This document shows positions 15,964-24,976 of a DNA stretch of 64,000 nucleotides, piece after piece. The stretch is from Sphingomonadales bacterium (GTDB lineage Bacteria > Pseudomonadota > Alphaproteobacteria > Sphingomonadales > Sphingomonadaceae), in the NCBI GenBank assembly GCA_028868535.1, contig JAGWUH010000013.1, positions 1-64,000 of the forward strand, read 5' to 3'. Position 1 is the first letter of the stretch. Each line of letters begins with the position of its first letter. Under the pieces are notes generated by a model. The model did not search any database, had not been told where the DNA came from, and worked only from the letters and a program-made list of their open reading frames with translations. The position numbers were made by a program, and so were the translations under genes.

Positions 15964-17310
15964 TCAGACCCTGATCAACGAACAGTCCGCCGGCCGAGGG
16001 CTATCGAGACCGAGACGAACTCGGGCACGATTATCTGACGAGAACACACGACTTCGCATCTTCGTCCCTAAGAAGCCGAAGCCAAATATCATAAATAGCC
16101 ACGTGGAGGGCTCAGGAACGGAGGAGGTCGGAGGCGGGGTTATTGCGTTCTCAACCTGCGTGTATTGGGATGCGGTTAGGTAGTTTAGGATTTCTGTAGT
16201 CCCGATTGAGTTTGGCAATGCGACACCGGACGCAAAATTAATGCACGTCAACACAGAGGTATCAACACACTCGGCAGTGTTTCCCACGCCGGACGTAAAT
16301 CGCCAGTGAAATCCGATGCCGTCAATGCCGTTGAAGTAGATGGGCATACCGTCTAGCCCGACGCCGACGAGTATCGTGGAGAAATCCAGAACTGTGCCTG
16401 GAGGAAGGCCGCTGGGTTCGTCATAAAAAGTGAGCCCGCCGTGCGTGTTTGAAGTCACGAGGTAATCGGGATTGTAGTTTGGCGCGTTTGGTGTATACTC
16501 GTCCCAATATTCGGGCAAAGCATCTGACGTATTGTACCCAAGTAGTCTATAGAATGACGGATTTCCATTAATCAGCGGGTCAAGTCCGGAAGGGCGGCGA
16601 GCTAGTGCACTGACCGCCGCGTTGCTGGAACCAATTGCATCAGTTCCAATAAGAGGGATGGTAATGCTATTTATTGTTTGAACCCAATTGAAGTGATCAA
16701 CAGTGGTGCCGATAATCTGCGAGACTCTAGAAGCGGCCTGCGAAAGCGTGAGACGCAGGTTCGGTATGAAGTCTCCTTGGACGTATCCCCCGAACGTGTC
16801 TGTAGAACCTGACTCTACATGCACGCTGTCGCCGAGAATCTGCGATAAATTCGGCGACGCTGATCCTGTTATATAGCTATAGTTTACGCAACAGATCGAT
16901 CTTCCGCCGGCGTTTATCCAATCCGTTTGGACGAAAAGCCTTACTTGGCCTGTTTCAGGAACGGTTATCGACCCAGTTGAATAGGCAGGAAAATCTATTC
17001 CAGAATTGTTATAGGCAGCGTAGCTGCCCTTGAGATCGAACCAATACGATGAACCAGAATACCGCGTGCTAGGGTCGTATGCCGGATAGACTCCTCCGCC
17101 TGATATCGTAGTCCTGTCGTCTTCAGGGAAAAACCAAGCTGCAGCAAAAGGCACGTCGTCCGTCACATGGAACGAAACCACATCAGATAGTGGCACCGTT
17201 GCGCCAGCTGTCAGCTTAGTCCGATCTACTGAATACGTGACGCCTGCAGTCGCCGGCTGGGGCATGACGCCTGTTCCCAGTACAAGTGCGGCGATAAGTA
17301 TCTTGTTCAT
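15964..17310 (-). CDS. PEP-CTERM sorting-domain exoprotein, function unknown
   Basis: A 448-residue secreted protein from ATG 17310 with GGGGG upstream. A signal peptide ends at PQPATA. The body has no domain I recognise and is rich in Tyr/Ser/Asn, suggesting an extracellular beta-structure. A PEP-CTERM tail 'VPEPSTWLFMIFGFGFLG' followed by KMRSR marks it for exosortase-type sorting. Unusually, about 25 more residues follow the basic cluster (FSSDNRARVRLGLDSPRPAD...), where such proteins normally end; this hints at a lost stop codon. Codon use is AT-richer than in the core genes, in line with the accessory region. No exosortase gene is in the window. Confidence 0.82.
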   Translation of the reverse strand: MNKILIAALVLGTGVMPQPATAGVTYSVDRTKLTAGATVPLSDVVSFHVTDDVPFAAAWFFPEDDRTTISGGGVYPAYDPSTRYSGSSYWFDLKGSYAAYNNSGIDFPAYSTGSITVPETGQVRLFVQTDWINAGGRSICCVNYSYITGSASPNLSQILGDSVHVESGSTDTFGGYVQGDFIPNLRLTLSQAASRVSQIIGTTVDHFNWVQTINSITIPLIGTDAIGSSNAAVSALARRPSGLDPLINGNPSFYRLLGYNTSDALPEYWDEYTPNAPNYNPDYLVTSNTHGGLTFYDEPSGLPPGTVLDFSTILVGVGLDGMPIYFNGIDGIGFHWRFTSGVGNTAECVDTSVLTCINFASGVALPNSIGTTEILNYLTASQYTQVENAITPPPTSSVPEPSTWLFMIFGFGFLGTKMRSRVFSSDNRARVRLGLDSPRPADCSLIRV

Positions 17311-17932
17311 ATACGCCCCCAACCAGATGCCAACCTGCCATTCGGGAAATGCGCTACCATCAAGCTGTCACGAATCTCGATGGGGATCAATATCGCATTT
17401 TTGAACCACGCCTTTTAGTGTCATTCCGCACTCGGTACATTGTGTGGTTCCGCGCATAACTGACGGCTTCTCCCGTGAGCTTTTGGGGGTCAACTGCTCT
17501 CAACCATCCATGGATCAATTTGCAGAGCCCGGCCTGTCTCTCGGTGGCGACTTCACCCCCGGGCGCGGAAAACTGGTCTTCCACAGCGAACGTCCCGGAA
17601 TCGACAATATCACAGAAGAGGAGAAATTGAGCATCAGCCGGTTTTGTGACCAGCCTGATGAAAAATATGGCTTAATTATGGTACTTGATTTTGGGCAGAC
17701 GGACTTCTTGGTCAACTAAGCCGAGTTCGTGGGACGTCGTCAACGTTCGCCAATCAAATTACGGCTCAAATTACGGCTAAGCCATTTTGGGAAGAATAAC
17801 AGATTAAAAACAAAAGTATTTGCATTCCTCCGTCTCCGCCAGCCGCCCCCAAACACTACCAATCACCGGGCCAACCACCGGGCGCTGCCTGCCGGCAGGG
17901 TCCATCGACGCCGCGAGGAAAGTCGGCTCGCT
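17311..17932. other. Accessory-core transition region
   Basis: 622 bp upstream of the PEP-CTERM gene. It holds one weak reading frame (17510-17719, listed separately) and a perfect tandem duplication of TCAAATTACGGC (17754-17777). Base composition changes sharply after about 17,850 from mixed to strongly GC-rich, so an island boundary may lie here. No tRNA or integrase is visible. Confidence 0.4.
17510..17719 (+). CDS. Doubtful short hypothetical gene
   Basis: A 69-codon frame from ATG 17510 (MDQFAEPGLSLGGDF). It is acidic with natural-looking composition ('TEEEKLSISRFCDQPDE', 'YGLIMVLDFGQTDFLVN'). No family is recognised, there is no good Shine-Dalgarno, and the complementary strand is also open. 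It may be a remnant or chance frame. Confidence 0.25.
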   Translation: MDQFAEPGLSLGGDFTPGRGKLVFHSERPGIDNITEEEKLSISRFCDQPDEKYGLIMVLDFGQTDFLVN

Positions 17933-18109
17933 TCAGCCGGTAACGGGCTGGCAGCCGGCATGGCCCGGCAGGCCCGCCAGCAAGCGCCGGTACTGCCGCG
18001 CCAGTGCCACGTAGCGGCGGCGCTTCTCGACCAGCCGGGTCCAGGCCGCCACGTGATAGCAGCGGTCGATCCGGCGCAGCAGCCGGTCGCGTGTCCACTC
18101 CATCCGCAT
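17933..18109 (-). CDS. Small basic protein, 58 residues
   Basis: A short gene from ATG 18109 (MRMEWTRDRLLRRIDRCYHV) with a perfect GGAGGTG Shine-Dalgarno 5-6 nt upstream. The product is strongly basic and helical (AAWTRLVEKRRRYVALARQY), without a signal peptide or hydrophobic helix. It is divergent from the DUF4112 gene, separated by 178 nt. The family is not recognised; RNA or membrane-surface binding is possible from the charge but not shown. The clean ribosome site and regular amphipathic pattern argue that it is real. Confidence 0.5.
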   Translation of the reverse strand: MRMEWTRDRLLRRIDRCYHVAAWTRLVEKRRRYVALARQYRRLLAGLPGHAGCQPVTG

Positions 18110-18287
18110 GTCGCACCTCCGCTCCGTCGCAAGAATGCGCCAGAACAATGCCGGGTCGCGGCGCGGCGCAAGCCGCCTTGCGATGGTGCGTGAAGCCGCC
18201 GCGCCGGGCCGAACGATCAGCCTGCCGCATCGGCCCTTGTCGCTTCGCCCGGCCGTCCTACCTCCTGTGCAACCGAGGAGATTCGCC

Positions 18288-18713
18288 ATGGCCACCGTGC
18301 GCCCCCGCAAGCTCACCCTGCTCGATCGCCTGCCCGCCGGGTTGGCCGGCAATGCCCAGCCCGATGGTGCCCCCGATCGTGAAGAGGCGCTGCGCCGGAT
18401 GGAGCTGGTGGCGAACCTGCTCGATTCCGCCTTCGTCCTGCCGGGGACCAGCCAGCGCATCGGCATCGATGCGATCATTGGCCTGGTACCCGGGCTGGGC
18501 GACCTGGTGACGACCCTGCTGTCGAGCTACATCCTGTGGGAGGCGCGCCGGCTCGGCGTCGGCCGCTGGGCAATGCTGCGCATGGCCGCAAATCTCGCGA
18601 TTCACGCCGGGGTCGGCATCGTGCCGGTGGCGGGCGATGCCTTCGATGCGATGTTCCGCGTCAACCAGCGCAACCTGCGCATCGTCCGCAACCACCTCGC
18701 CCGGCGCGGTTAG
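18288..18713 (+). CDS. DUF4112-domain membrane protein
   Basis: A 141-residue protein. ATG 18288 follows a GAGGAG site; a longer upstream frame is unlikely because its codons lack the third-position pattern. The DUF4112 core runs over residues about 35-135: 'LLDSAFVLPGTSQRIGIDAI', 'GLVPGLGDLVTTLLSSYI', 'GVGIVPVAGDAFDAMFRVN'. Two weakly hydrophobic helices suggest membrane association. The biochemical role of the family is unknown. It ends convergently with the chemoreceptor gene, with a GC-rich hairpin between. Confidence 0.85.
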   Translation: MATVRPRKLTLLDRLPAGLAGNAQPDGAPDREEALRRMELVANLLDSAFVLPGTSQRIGIDAIIGLVPGLGDLVTTLLSSYILWEARRLGVGRWAMLRMAANLAIHAGVGIVPVAGDAFDAMFRVNQRNLRIVRNHLARRG

Positions 18714-18754
18714 CGCCGCATCGGCCACCGGCCGGCGCGGCGTCCGGCCGCTGA

Positions 18755-18772
18755 GCCCGCCACCGGGCGGGC
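18755..18772. terminator. GC-rich hairpin between convergent genes
   Basis: Arms GCCCGCC and GGCGGGC with a 4-nt loop (ACCG) lie between the stops of the DUF4112 gene (18713) and the chemoreceptor gene (18779). There is no T-run, so this is a weak or factor-dependent terminator at best. Confidence 0.35.
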
Positions 18773-18778
18773 GCCATG

Positions 18779-20236
18779 TCAGCGGAAGCCGACGGCCCGC
18801 TGCAGCGGCATCGGCGCATGGCCGGCATCGGGCGCGATGCGGAAGCGCCCGACCAGCTCACCCAGCGCGTTGGCCTGCCCCGCCAGGCTGCGCGCGGCTG
18901 CGCTGCTCTGCTCGACGATCGCCGCGTTCTGCTGGGTGATCAGGTCGATCTCGCCGACCGCGCCGGTCACCTGCCGCATGTCATTGGCCTGGTCGCCGGT
19001 CTCGCTCAGGATCGTGTCGATCATGCCGCCGACGGTGTCGACCTCGCCGATAATGCGTTCCAGCACCGCCCCGGTATCGCCCACCGCGCGCACTCCGTCG
19101 CCGACCAGCGCGGTGCTGCCGGCGATCAGGCCGCGAATGTCCTTGGCCGCCTCGGCACTGCGCTGCGCCAGCGCGCGGACCTCGGTCGCCACCACCGCGA
19201 AGCCCTTGCCTGCCTCGCCGGCGCGCGCCGCCTCGACCCCGGCGTTCAGCGCCAGCAGGTTGGTCTGGAAGGCGATGCCGTCGATGACGTTGACGATCTG
19301 CGCGATCTCCTGCGACGATTGCTCGATCGCGGTCACTGCCGCCACCGCCTGCTCGACCACCTCGCCGCCGGCACCCGCCGCCGCGCGGGCCGTGCCGATC
19401 GATCCGGCGATGTCGCCGGCGCCGCGTGCGGTGCGGCCGATGCGGTCTCCGATCGCGCGCACCGCGGCGCTGGTTTCCTCGAGACTGCCGGCCTGGCGCT
19501 CGGTCCGCGTGGCAAGGTCGTCGGCGACCGCCTGGATCTCGCTCGATCCGGAACGCATCGTCGCCACCGCCTCGACCACCGCCTGCATCGTCGTCGCCAG
19601 GCGTTGCGCGGCGCGGTTGAAATCGTCCTGCAGCCGCGCGAAGCGGTGCTCGATGCCCTCGCAGCGGTGCGTCAGGTCACCTTCGGCCAGCCGCTCCAGG
19701 CCCTGTCCGATCTTCTCGATGATCTCCGCGTCCGAAGTCTGCTGGTAGACCGAGACCGAATAGTCGATGTCGATCAGCATCGCCCGCACGAACGCCGAAA
19801 TCTCCGCCACCAGCCGCCTGCGCGAGGTGAAGCCCCGGCCCTCGACCAGCGCGTGGATGATCTCGTCGCAGACCACCGCGTAGCCGCCGATGTACCAGCG
19901 CGGCTCCAGCCCGATCCGTGCGTGGACGCGGCCCACCGCCGATACCCGCTGCACGTAGTCGCTGCCGAATTCGGCGGTCGTGATCGCCTCCCAGTGCGCC
20001 GCCTGCGCCGATTTGGCGCGGGCAACGCCGGCGGCTTCGCGGAAGTGGTGCGCCACCTCGGGGGTTGCGCGCACTTTCGCATAGAACCGGTCGAGCGCCG
20101 GTCCGAGCGCGGCGAGCACGCGATCGCGCGTCGCACGCAGGGTGGCACGGTCCTCCGCGCCGAAATCGATGAAGGCCAACCTGTCCGCGGCGGATTCGGC
20201 CCCGGTATCGCTGGCGGGGCGCATCGGGTTGCTCAC
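18779..20236 (-). CDS. Globin-coupled methyl-accepting chemotaxis protein
   Basis: A 485-residue cytoplasmic receptor. The GTG start at 20236 has AGGAG 6 nt upstream. Residues about 20-175 form a globin-coupled sensor domain with the proximal haem His105 in '[18 protein letters not shown]', typical of HemAT-like oxygen sensors. A HAMP-like linker (about 185-240) precedes the MCP signalling domain, whose tip reads '[20 protein letters not shown]'. No transmembrane segment is present. Family role: oxygen sensing that controls the CheA kinase (aerotaxis). No chemotaxis or flagellar genes are in the window. It is divergent from putA across 171 bp. Confidence 0.93.
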   Translation of the reverse strand: MSNPMRPASDTGAESAADRLAFIDFGAEDRATLRATRDRVLAALGPALDRFYAKVRATPEVAHHFREAAGVARAKSAQAAHWEAITTAEFGSDYVQRVSAVGRVHARIGLEPRWYIGGYAVVCDEIIHALVEGRGFTSRRRLVAEISAFVRAMLIDIDYSVSVYQQTSDAEIIEKIGQGLERLAEGDLTHRCEGIEHRFARLQDDFNRAAQRLATTMQAVVEAVATMRSGSSEIQAVADDLATRTERQAGSLEETSAAVRAIGDRIGRTARGAGDIAGSIGTARAAAGAGGEVVEQAVAAVTAIEQSSQEIAQIVNVIDGIAFQTNLLALNAGVEAARAGEAGKGFAVVATEVRALAQRSAEAAKDIRGLIAGSTALVGDGVRAVGDTGAVLERIIGEVDTVGGMIDTILSETGDQANDMRQVTGAVGEIDLITQQNAAIVEQSSAAARSLAGQANALGELVGRFRIAPDAGHAPMPLQRAVGFR

Positions 20237-20407
20237 GCTTGACTCCTGATTCTGAGCAATCGGTTGCAGACCTCCCTAGGCCTTTCGCCTGAAGGGAAAC
20301 GGCCAGGTCTGATAGGCAATTCCCGAAGAATTCAGCGTAAACGCCGCTTGGGGCCAGCCTTGACCATCGTGTAAGCGTGATTCCGGGGGGAGACGAGGAA
20401 CCGCACG

Positions 20408-23400
20408 ATGGCCACGCCGCCGCCCGCAACCGCCGCGTTTACCAGTTTCGCTGACTCCGGGCCTGGCCCTGCCGCGCCCGCGCGTGACCCGCTGCGCCAC
20501 GCGATCACGGCGCTGGCCCGCGCACCGGAGCGCGATCGCGTTCGCCTGCTCGCGCGGGAGGCGCGGCTGGCCCCGGAACAGGCCCGGGCGGTGCGCGATA
20601 CCGCCCGCCACCTCGTCGAAACCCTGCGTGGCCGCCCGCCGGCCGGCGGCGTCCAGGCGCTGGTCCAGGAATATGCGTTGTCCAGCCACGAGGGTGTGGC
20701 GCTGATGTGCCTGGCCGAAGCGTTGCTGCGCATTCCCGATCCGGCCACGCGCGATGCGCTGATCCGCGACAAGCTGGCCGATGGCGACTGGTCCGCCCAT
20801 CTCGGCGCCGGCGCCGGCGAATCGCGCTCGCTGTTCGTCAATGCCGCAACCTGGGGGCTCGTCGTCACGGGCAGGCTCGCCGCCTCGGCCGACGATCGCG
20901 GCCTCGCCGCCGCGCTCACCCGCCTCGTCGCGCGGCTGGGGGAGCCGGTGATCCGCCGCGGCGTCGACCTGGCGATGCGGCTGATGGGGCAGCAGTTCGT
21001 CACCGGCCAGACCATCGCCGAAGCGCTCGACCGCGCCCGCGCGATGGAGGCCCGCGGCTTCGCCTATTCCTACGACATGCTCGGCGAGGCGGCGATGACG
21101 GCGGCCGATGCGGCCCGCTACTTCGCCGCCTACGAACACGCGATCCACGCGATCGGCGCCGCCGCGGCGGGACGCGGGCCGATCGCGGGACCGGGCATAT
21201 CGATCAAGCTCTCGGCGCTGCACCCGCGCTATGCCCGCAGCCAGCGGTTCCGGGTCATGACCGAATTGCTTGCGCGCGTGCGCGACCTGGCCTTGCTGGC
21301 GAAACGCCACGACATCGGCCTCAACATCGATGCCGAGGAGGCGGACCGGCTCGAACTCTCGCTCGACCTGCTCGAAGCGCTGGCCGCCGATCCCGCCCTG
21401 GCGGGCTGGAACGGGCTCGGCTTCGTCGTCCAGGCCTATGGCAAGCGCTGCCCGCTGGTGATCGACTGGCTGGCGCAGCTCGCCCGGCGCAGCGGTCACC
21501 GGTTGATGGTGCGGCTGGTCAAGGGCGCCTACTGGGACGCCGAGATCAAGCGCGCGCAGGTCGATGGCCTGCCCGATTTTCCGGTCTACACCCGCAAGCG
21601 CCACACCGACGTCGCCTATATCGCCTGCGCGCGGAAGCTGCTGGCGGCGCGCGACGTGCTGTTCCCGCAGTTCGCCACCCACAACGCGCAGACCGTCGCC
21701 ACCGTCCTCGCGCTGGCCGGCCCCGATTTCGCGCCGGGCGACTGGGAGTTCCAGTGCCTGCACGGCATGGGCGAGCCGCTCTACGAACAGGTCGTCGCCG
21801 GACTGCACCGGCCGTGCCGGATCTACGCGCCGGTCGGCACGCACGAGACGCTGCTCGCCTATCTCGTGCGCCGCCTGCTCGAGAACGGCGCCAACTCCAG
21901 CTTCGTCAACCGCCTCGGTGATCCGGCGGTGCCGGTCGACAGCCTGATCGAGGATCCGGCCGAGGTGGTGCTGGCCGATCCCGATCCCGGTGCCCCGCAC
22001 CCGGCGATCGCGCTGCCGGCCGACATCCTCGCCCCGCGTCGCAATTCCCCCGGCCTCGATCTTGCCGACGAGGCGGTGCTGGCCACGCTCGCCGCCGGCC
22101 TGCAGGCCGCCGCCGCGCGGGACTGGCGGGCAGGGGAGGGGGAGGGAGAGGGAGAGGGAGAGGGAGAGGGAGAGGGAGAGGGAGAGGGAGAGGGAGCGAA
22201 GCCGGCGCAGCGTGATCCCGCCCGCCCGGTGCGCAACCCCGCGGATCATGCCGATATCGTCGGCCACGTCGCCGAAAGCGCGCCCGCCGCCGTCGCCGCG
22301 CTGGCCGTCCGGGCCGCCGCCGCGGACTGGGCGCGGACCACGCCCGCCGCCCGCGCCCACCTGCTCGAACGCGCGGCCGACCTGTTCGTGGCGGAGATGC
22401 CGGCGTTCATCGCCCTCGCCATCCGCGAGGCCGGAAAGTCCGCCGCCAACGCTGTTTCCGAAGTGCGCGAGGCGGTCGACTTCCTCCGCTACTATGCCGC
22501 GCAGGCCCGCGCCACGCTGGGCCGCGGCGAGACCCCGCTCGGCCCGGTCGCCTGCATCAGCCCGTGGAACTTCCCGCTCGCCATCTTCACCGGCCAGGTC
22601 GCGGCGGCGCTCGCCGCCGGCAACCCGGTGATCGCCAAGCCGGCAGAGGAAACCCCGCTGATCGCTGCCCACGCCGTCGCCCTGCTGCACCGCGCCGGCA
22701 TTCCCGCCGACGCGCTGCAACTGGTCTGCGGCGATGGCCCGGTCGGCGCGGCGCTGGTCGATTGCCCCCAGGTGGCCGGGGTGCTGTTCACCGGCTCCAC
22801 CACGGTCGCGCGCACGATCCAGCGCCGGCTCGCCGCGCGGCTCGGCCCCGGCCAGCCGCCGATCCCGCTGGTCGCGGAAACCGGCGGCCAGAACGCGATG
22901 ATCGTCGATTCCTCGGCGCTGGCCGAACAGGTCGTGGCCGACGTCCTCGCCTCGGCCTTCGACAGCGCCGGGCAGCGCTGCTCGGCATTGCGGCTGCTGT
23001 GCCTGCAGGCGGAGATCGCCGACCGCACCCTCGCGATGATCAAGGGTGCGATGGCCGAACTGCGGGTCGGGCCGACCGACCGCCTCAGCGCTGATATCGG
23101 CCCGGTCATCACCGCCGCGGCGCGCGATGCGATCGAGGAGGCCGTCGCTGCGCGCGCCGCCGCCAGCCACGCCGTCCACCGCGTCGCGCTCGGCCCGGAC
23201 TGCGCGAACGGCACGTTCGTCGCACCGACGCTGATCGAACTTGCCAGCCCCGACCAGCTCGGTCCCGAACTGTTCGGCCCGGTGCTGCACGTCGTCCGCT
23301 GGCAGGCGGGCCGGCTCGACGCGCTGGTCGATGCGATCAACCGCACCGGCTACGCGCTGACCTTCGGCCTTCACACTCGGCTCGACGCCACCACCACGCA

Positions 23401-23935
23401 CGTGCTGGCGCGCATCGCGGCCGGCAACCGCTACGTCAACCGCAACACCATCGGTGCCGTCGTCGGCGTGCAGCCGTTCGGCGGCCACGGCCTTTCAGGC
23501 ACGGGGCCGAAGGCCGGCGGCCCGCTGACGCTGCGGCGCCTGGTCCGCGACGCGACGCCGCCGCCGCTACCGCCGGAAACCGAGCTGCCCGGCCCGGTCG
23601 GCGAACGCAACCTCTACGGCGCCCACCCGCGCGGTCCGGTCGCCCTGCTGCACCGCACGCCCGCGGGCCTGGCATTGCAGCATGCCGCGCTTGCCGCCAC
23701 CGGCAACCCGGCCGCCACCGGCCTCGACGATCCCGCGCTCGCCGCCGTGCTCGCCGAAACGGCGGAGGATGCCCGCGCCGCCGCGCAGGCGCTGGCGGCG
23801 CGCGAAGGCCCGATCATCCCCGTGCTCGTCCCGCAGGCGCACGGCTACCCGCTGGACATGCTGGTGATCGAGCGCAGCACCTGCATCAACACCACCGCCG
23901 CCGGCGGCAATGCCAGCCTGATGACGCTAGCCTAG
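20408..23935 (+). CDS. putA: Bifunctional proline dehydrogenase / glutamate-semialdehyde dehydrogenase
   Basis: A 1175-residue enzyme oxidising proline to glutamate through P5C. ATG 20408 follows GAGGAA. Residues about 180-480 are the FAD proline dehydrogenase barrel ('RLVKGAYWDAEIK', 'ATHNAQTVA', 'VGTHETLLAYLVRRLLENGA'). Residues about 600-1050 are the aldehyde dehydrogenase ('CISPWNFPLAIFTGQ', catalytic Cys in 'AGQRCSALR'), followed by a C-terminal arm. The N-terminal ribbon-helix-helix DNA-binding domain of autoregulatory PutA is absent. The linker between the two enzymes contains a (Gly-Glu)n tract encoded by a hexanucleotide microsatellite. The 3' end overlaps the convergent DHDPR-like gene by 9 bp. 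Confidence 0.96.
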   Translation: MATPPPATAAFTSFADSGPGPAAPARDPLRHAITALARAPERDRVRLLAREARLAPEQARAVRDTARHLVETLRGRPPAGGVQALVQEYALSSHEGVALMCLAEALLRIPDPATRDALIRDKLADGDWSAHLGAGAGESRSLFVNAATWGLVVTGRLAASADDRGLAAALTRLVARLGEPVIRRGVDLAMRLMGQQFVTGQTIAEALDRARAMEARGFAYSYDMLGEAAMTAADAARYFAAYEHAIHAIGAAAAGRGPIAGPGISIKLSALHPRYARSQRFRVMTELLARVRDLALLAKRHDIGLNIDAEEADRLELSLDLLEALAADPALAGWNGLGFVVQAYGKRCPLVIDWLAQLARRSGHRLMVRLVKGAYWDAEIKRAQVDGLPDFPVYTRKRHTDVAYIACARKLLAARDVLFPQFATHNAQTVATVLALAGPDFAPGDWEFQCLHGMGEPLYEQVVAGLHRPCRIYAPVGTHETLLAYLVRRLLENGANSSFVNRLGDPAVPVDSLIEDPAEVVLADPDPGAPHPAIALPADILAPRRNSPGLDLADEAVLATLAAGLQAAAARDWRAGEGEGEGEGEGEGEGEGEGEGAKPAQRDPARPVRNPADHADIVGHVAESAPAAVAALAVRAAAADWARTTPAARAHLLERAADLFVAEMPAFIALAIREAGKSAANAVSEVREAVDFLRYYAAQARATLGRGETPLGPVACISPWNFPLAIFTGQVAAALAAGNPVIAKPAEETPLIAAHAVALLHRAGIPADALQLVCGDGPVGAALVDCPQVAGVLFTGSTTVARTIQRRLAARLGPGQPPIPLVAETGGQNAMIVDSSALAEQVVADVLASAFDSAGQRCSALRLLCLQAEIADRTLAMIKGAMAELRVGPTDRLSADIGPVITAAARDAIEEAVAARAAASHAVHRVALGPDCANGTFVAPTLIELASPDQLGPELFGPVLHVVRWQAGRLDALVDAINRTGYALTFGLHTRLDATTTHVLARIAAGNRYVNRNTIGAVVGVQPFGGHGLSGTGPKAGGPLTLRRLVRDATPPPLPPETELPGPVGERNLYGAHPRGPVALLHRTPAGLALQHAALAATGNPAATGLDDPALAAVLAETAEDARAAAQALAAREGPIIPVLVPQAHGYPLDMLVIERSTCINTTAAGGNASLMTLA
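22136..22197 (+). repeat. GGAGAG hexanucleotide microsatellite inside putA
   Basis: Eight perfect GGAGAG units (22145-22192) plus imperfect edges encode about eleven Gly-Glu dipeptides around residues 576-597 of PutA, between its two enzyme domains. Each unit adds two codons, so slippage changes linker length but not frame. Confidence 0.95.
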
Positions 23936-24976
23936 GCGGGCGATCACCTGCGGCAGGTCCACCGTGGTGACGATGCCCGGCGCCGCCTCGCACACGAACG
24001 GCAGCGCATTGACCGGCCGGTTCGCGGTCAGTCCCGGGGTCATGTCCGCATAGTCCTCGGGCTTGCACGGATAGGAGATCGAGACGTCGAGCGGGCAATC
24101 GCCCATCATCACCACGTGCCAGCCCGACGGCGTGCGGAACTCCCATTCCTCGCCGTCGCTGGTGTCGACGTCGGTGGAGACGAACCAGGTCGAGCAGAAC
24201 TGCATCAGCTTGCGGCCCTGGTGCCACCCGGTCAGCGTCGTCCGCGTCGCCGCCACCGTGCCCTTCGGCACCACGCCGGCGGCGATGTGCACGTCGGCGC
24301 GGGCGAGGCCCTGCGCGCCCTCGACCGTCCATTCGTCGATCGGCATGCCCAGCGCCGTCGCCACCAGTTGCAGCGAGGGCGCGAACGAATACTTCGCATG
24401 GTCGCGGTGCCCCTGGTTGCCATTGCCCGGTTGCGCGCCGAAACCCATCATCTCGAAGATCATCTCGGGCGAATTGCGCGACGAGCAATCGGCAAATTCA
24501 TCGATCCGGAACGAATCCATCCGCCGCTGGATCGACGCCATCACGATCGGCATCGCCTCGGTGATGAACCCCGGGCTCGATCCGGTGGCATGTACCGAAG
24601 TCCCGCCCTTCCGGCACGCCGCCTCCAGCAGGTCGGCCATGGCCGGGTCCAGCGCGCGCGGGTTCTGCAGTTCCATCCGCGTCGAAACCACGTTCACACC
24701 GCTCTCCAGGAACCGGCACACTTCCTCCAGCCGGAACACGTGCGGCATGTACAGCACCGCATCGGGCTTCGCCGCCAGCACTTCGTCGATCGTGCCGACC
24801 GCCTTCACGCCGGTCGCGCCGGTGCCGGCCAGTTCGCCCGCGTCCTTGCCGACCTTGGCCGGGTTGCTCACCCATACCGCCACCAGCTCCATGCCGGGAT
24901 GCTCGATCACGTGGCGCAGCGCCCGCGATCCCACGTTGCCCGTTGCCCACTGCGCCACCCGGTAGACCTTGCCCAT
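23927..24976 (-). CDS. Dihydrodipicolinate-reductase-like NAD(P)-dependent protein
   Basis: A 349-residue protein from ATG 24976 (MGKVYRVAQWATGNVGSRAL). The N-terminal Rossmann fold has 'QWATGNVGSRAL' as the nucleotide-binding loop and resembles DapB and 2,4-diaminopentanoate dehydrogenase. The C-terminal part ('GTSVHATGSSPGFITEAMPI', 'CKPEDYADMTPGLTANRPVN') is that of the large DapB-like group often found in catabolic clusters of sphingomonads and actinomycetes. The true DapB is usually about 250-270 residues, so this is not the lysine enzyme. Its start overlaps the EthD gene stop (TGATG). The substrate is unknown, probably an amino or oxo acid intermediate. Confidence 0.8.
   Translation of the reverse strand: MGKVYRVAQWATGNVGSRALRHVIEHPGMELVAVWVSNPAKVGKDAGELAGTGATGVKAVGTIDEVLAAKPDAVLYMPHVFRLEEVCRFLESGVNVVSTRMELQNPRALDPAMADLLEAACRKGGTSVHATGSSPGFITEAMPIVMASIQRRMDSFRIDEFADCSSRNSPEMIFEMMGFGAQPGNGNQGHRDHAKYSFAPSLQLVATALGMPIDEWTVEGAQGLARADVHIAAGVVPKGTVAATRTTLTGWHQGRKLMQFCSTWFVSTDVDTSDGEEWEFRTPSGWHVVMMGDCPLDVSISYPCKPEDYADMTPGLTANRPVNALPFVCEAAPGIVTTVDLPQVIARLG

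Noticed and set aside
13425..17728. Direct repeat TAAGCCGAGTTC at 13425 and 17717 flanking the lipoprotein/Slam/PEP-CTERM segment
   Set aside because: Many 12-base repeats are expected by chance in 64 kb, and no integrase or target duplication supports an excisable unit.
18838..20242. Long plus-strand frames across the chemoreceptor gene
   Set aside because: The minus-strand product has an intact globin sensor and MCP tip; the plus-strand frames are composition artefacts.
20276..23488. A 1070-codon open frame antisense to putA
   Set aside because: It mirrors the GC-rich third positions of putA, has low-complexity Arg/Gly/Asp-rich content and no domain; putA itself is unmistakable.
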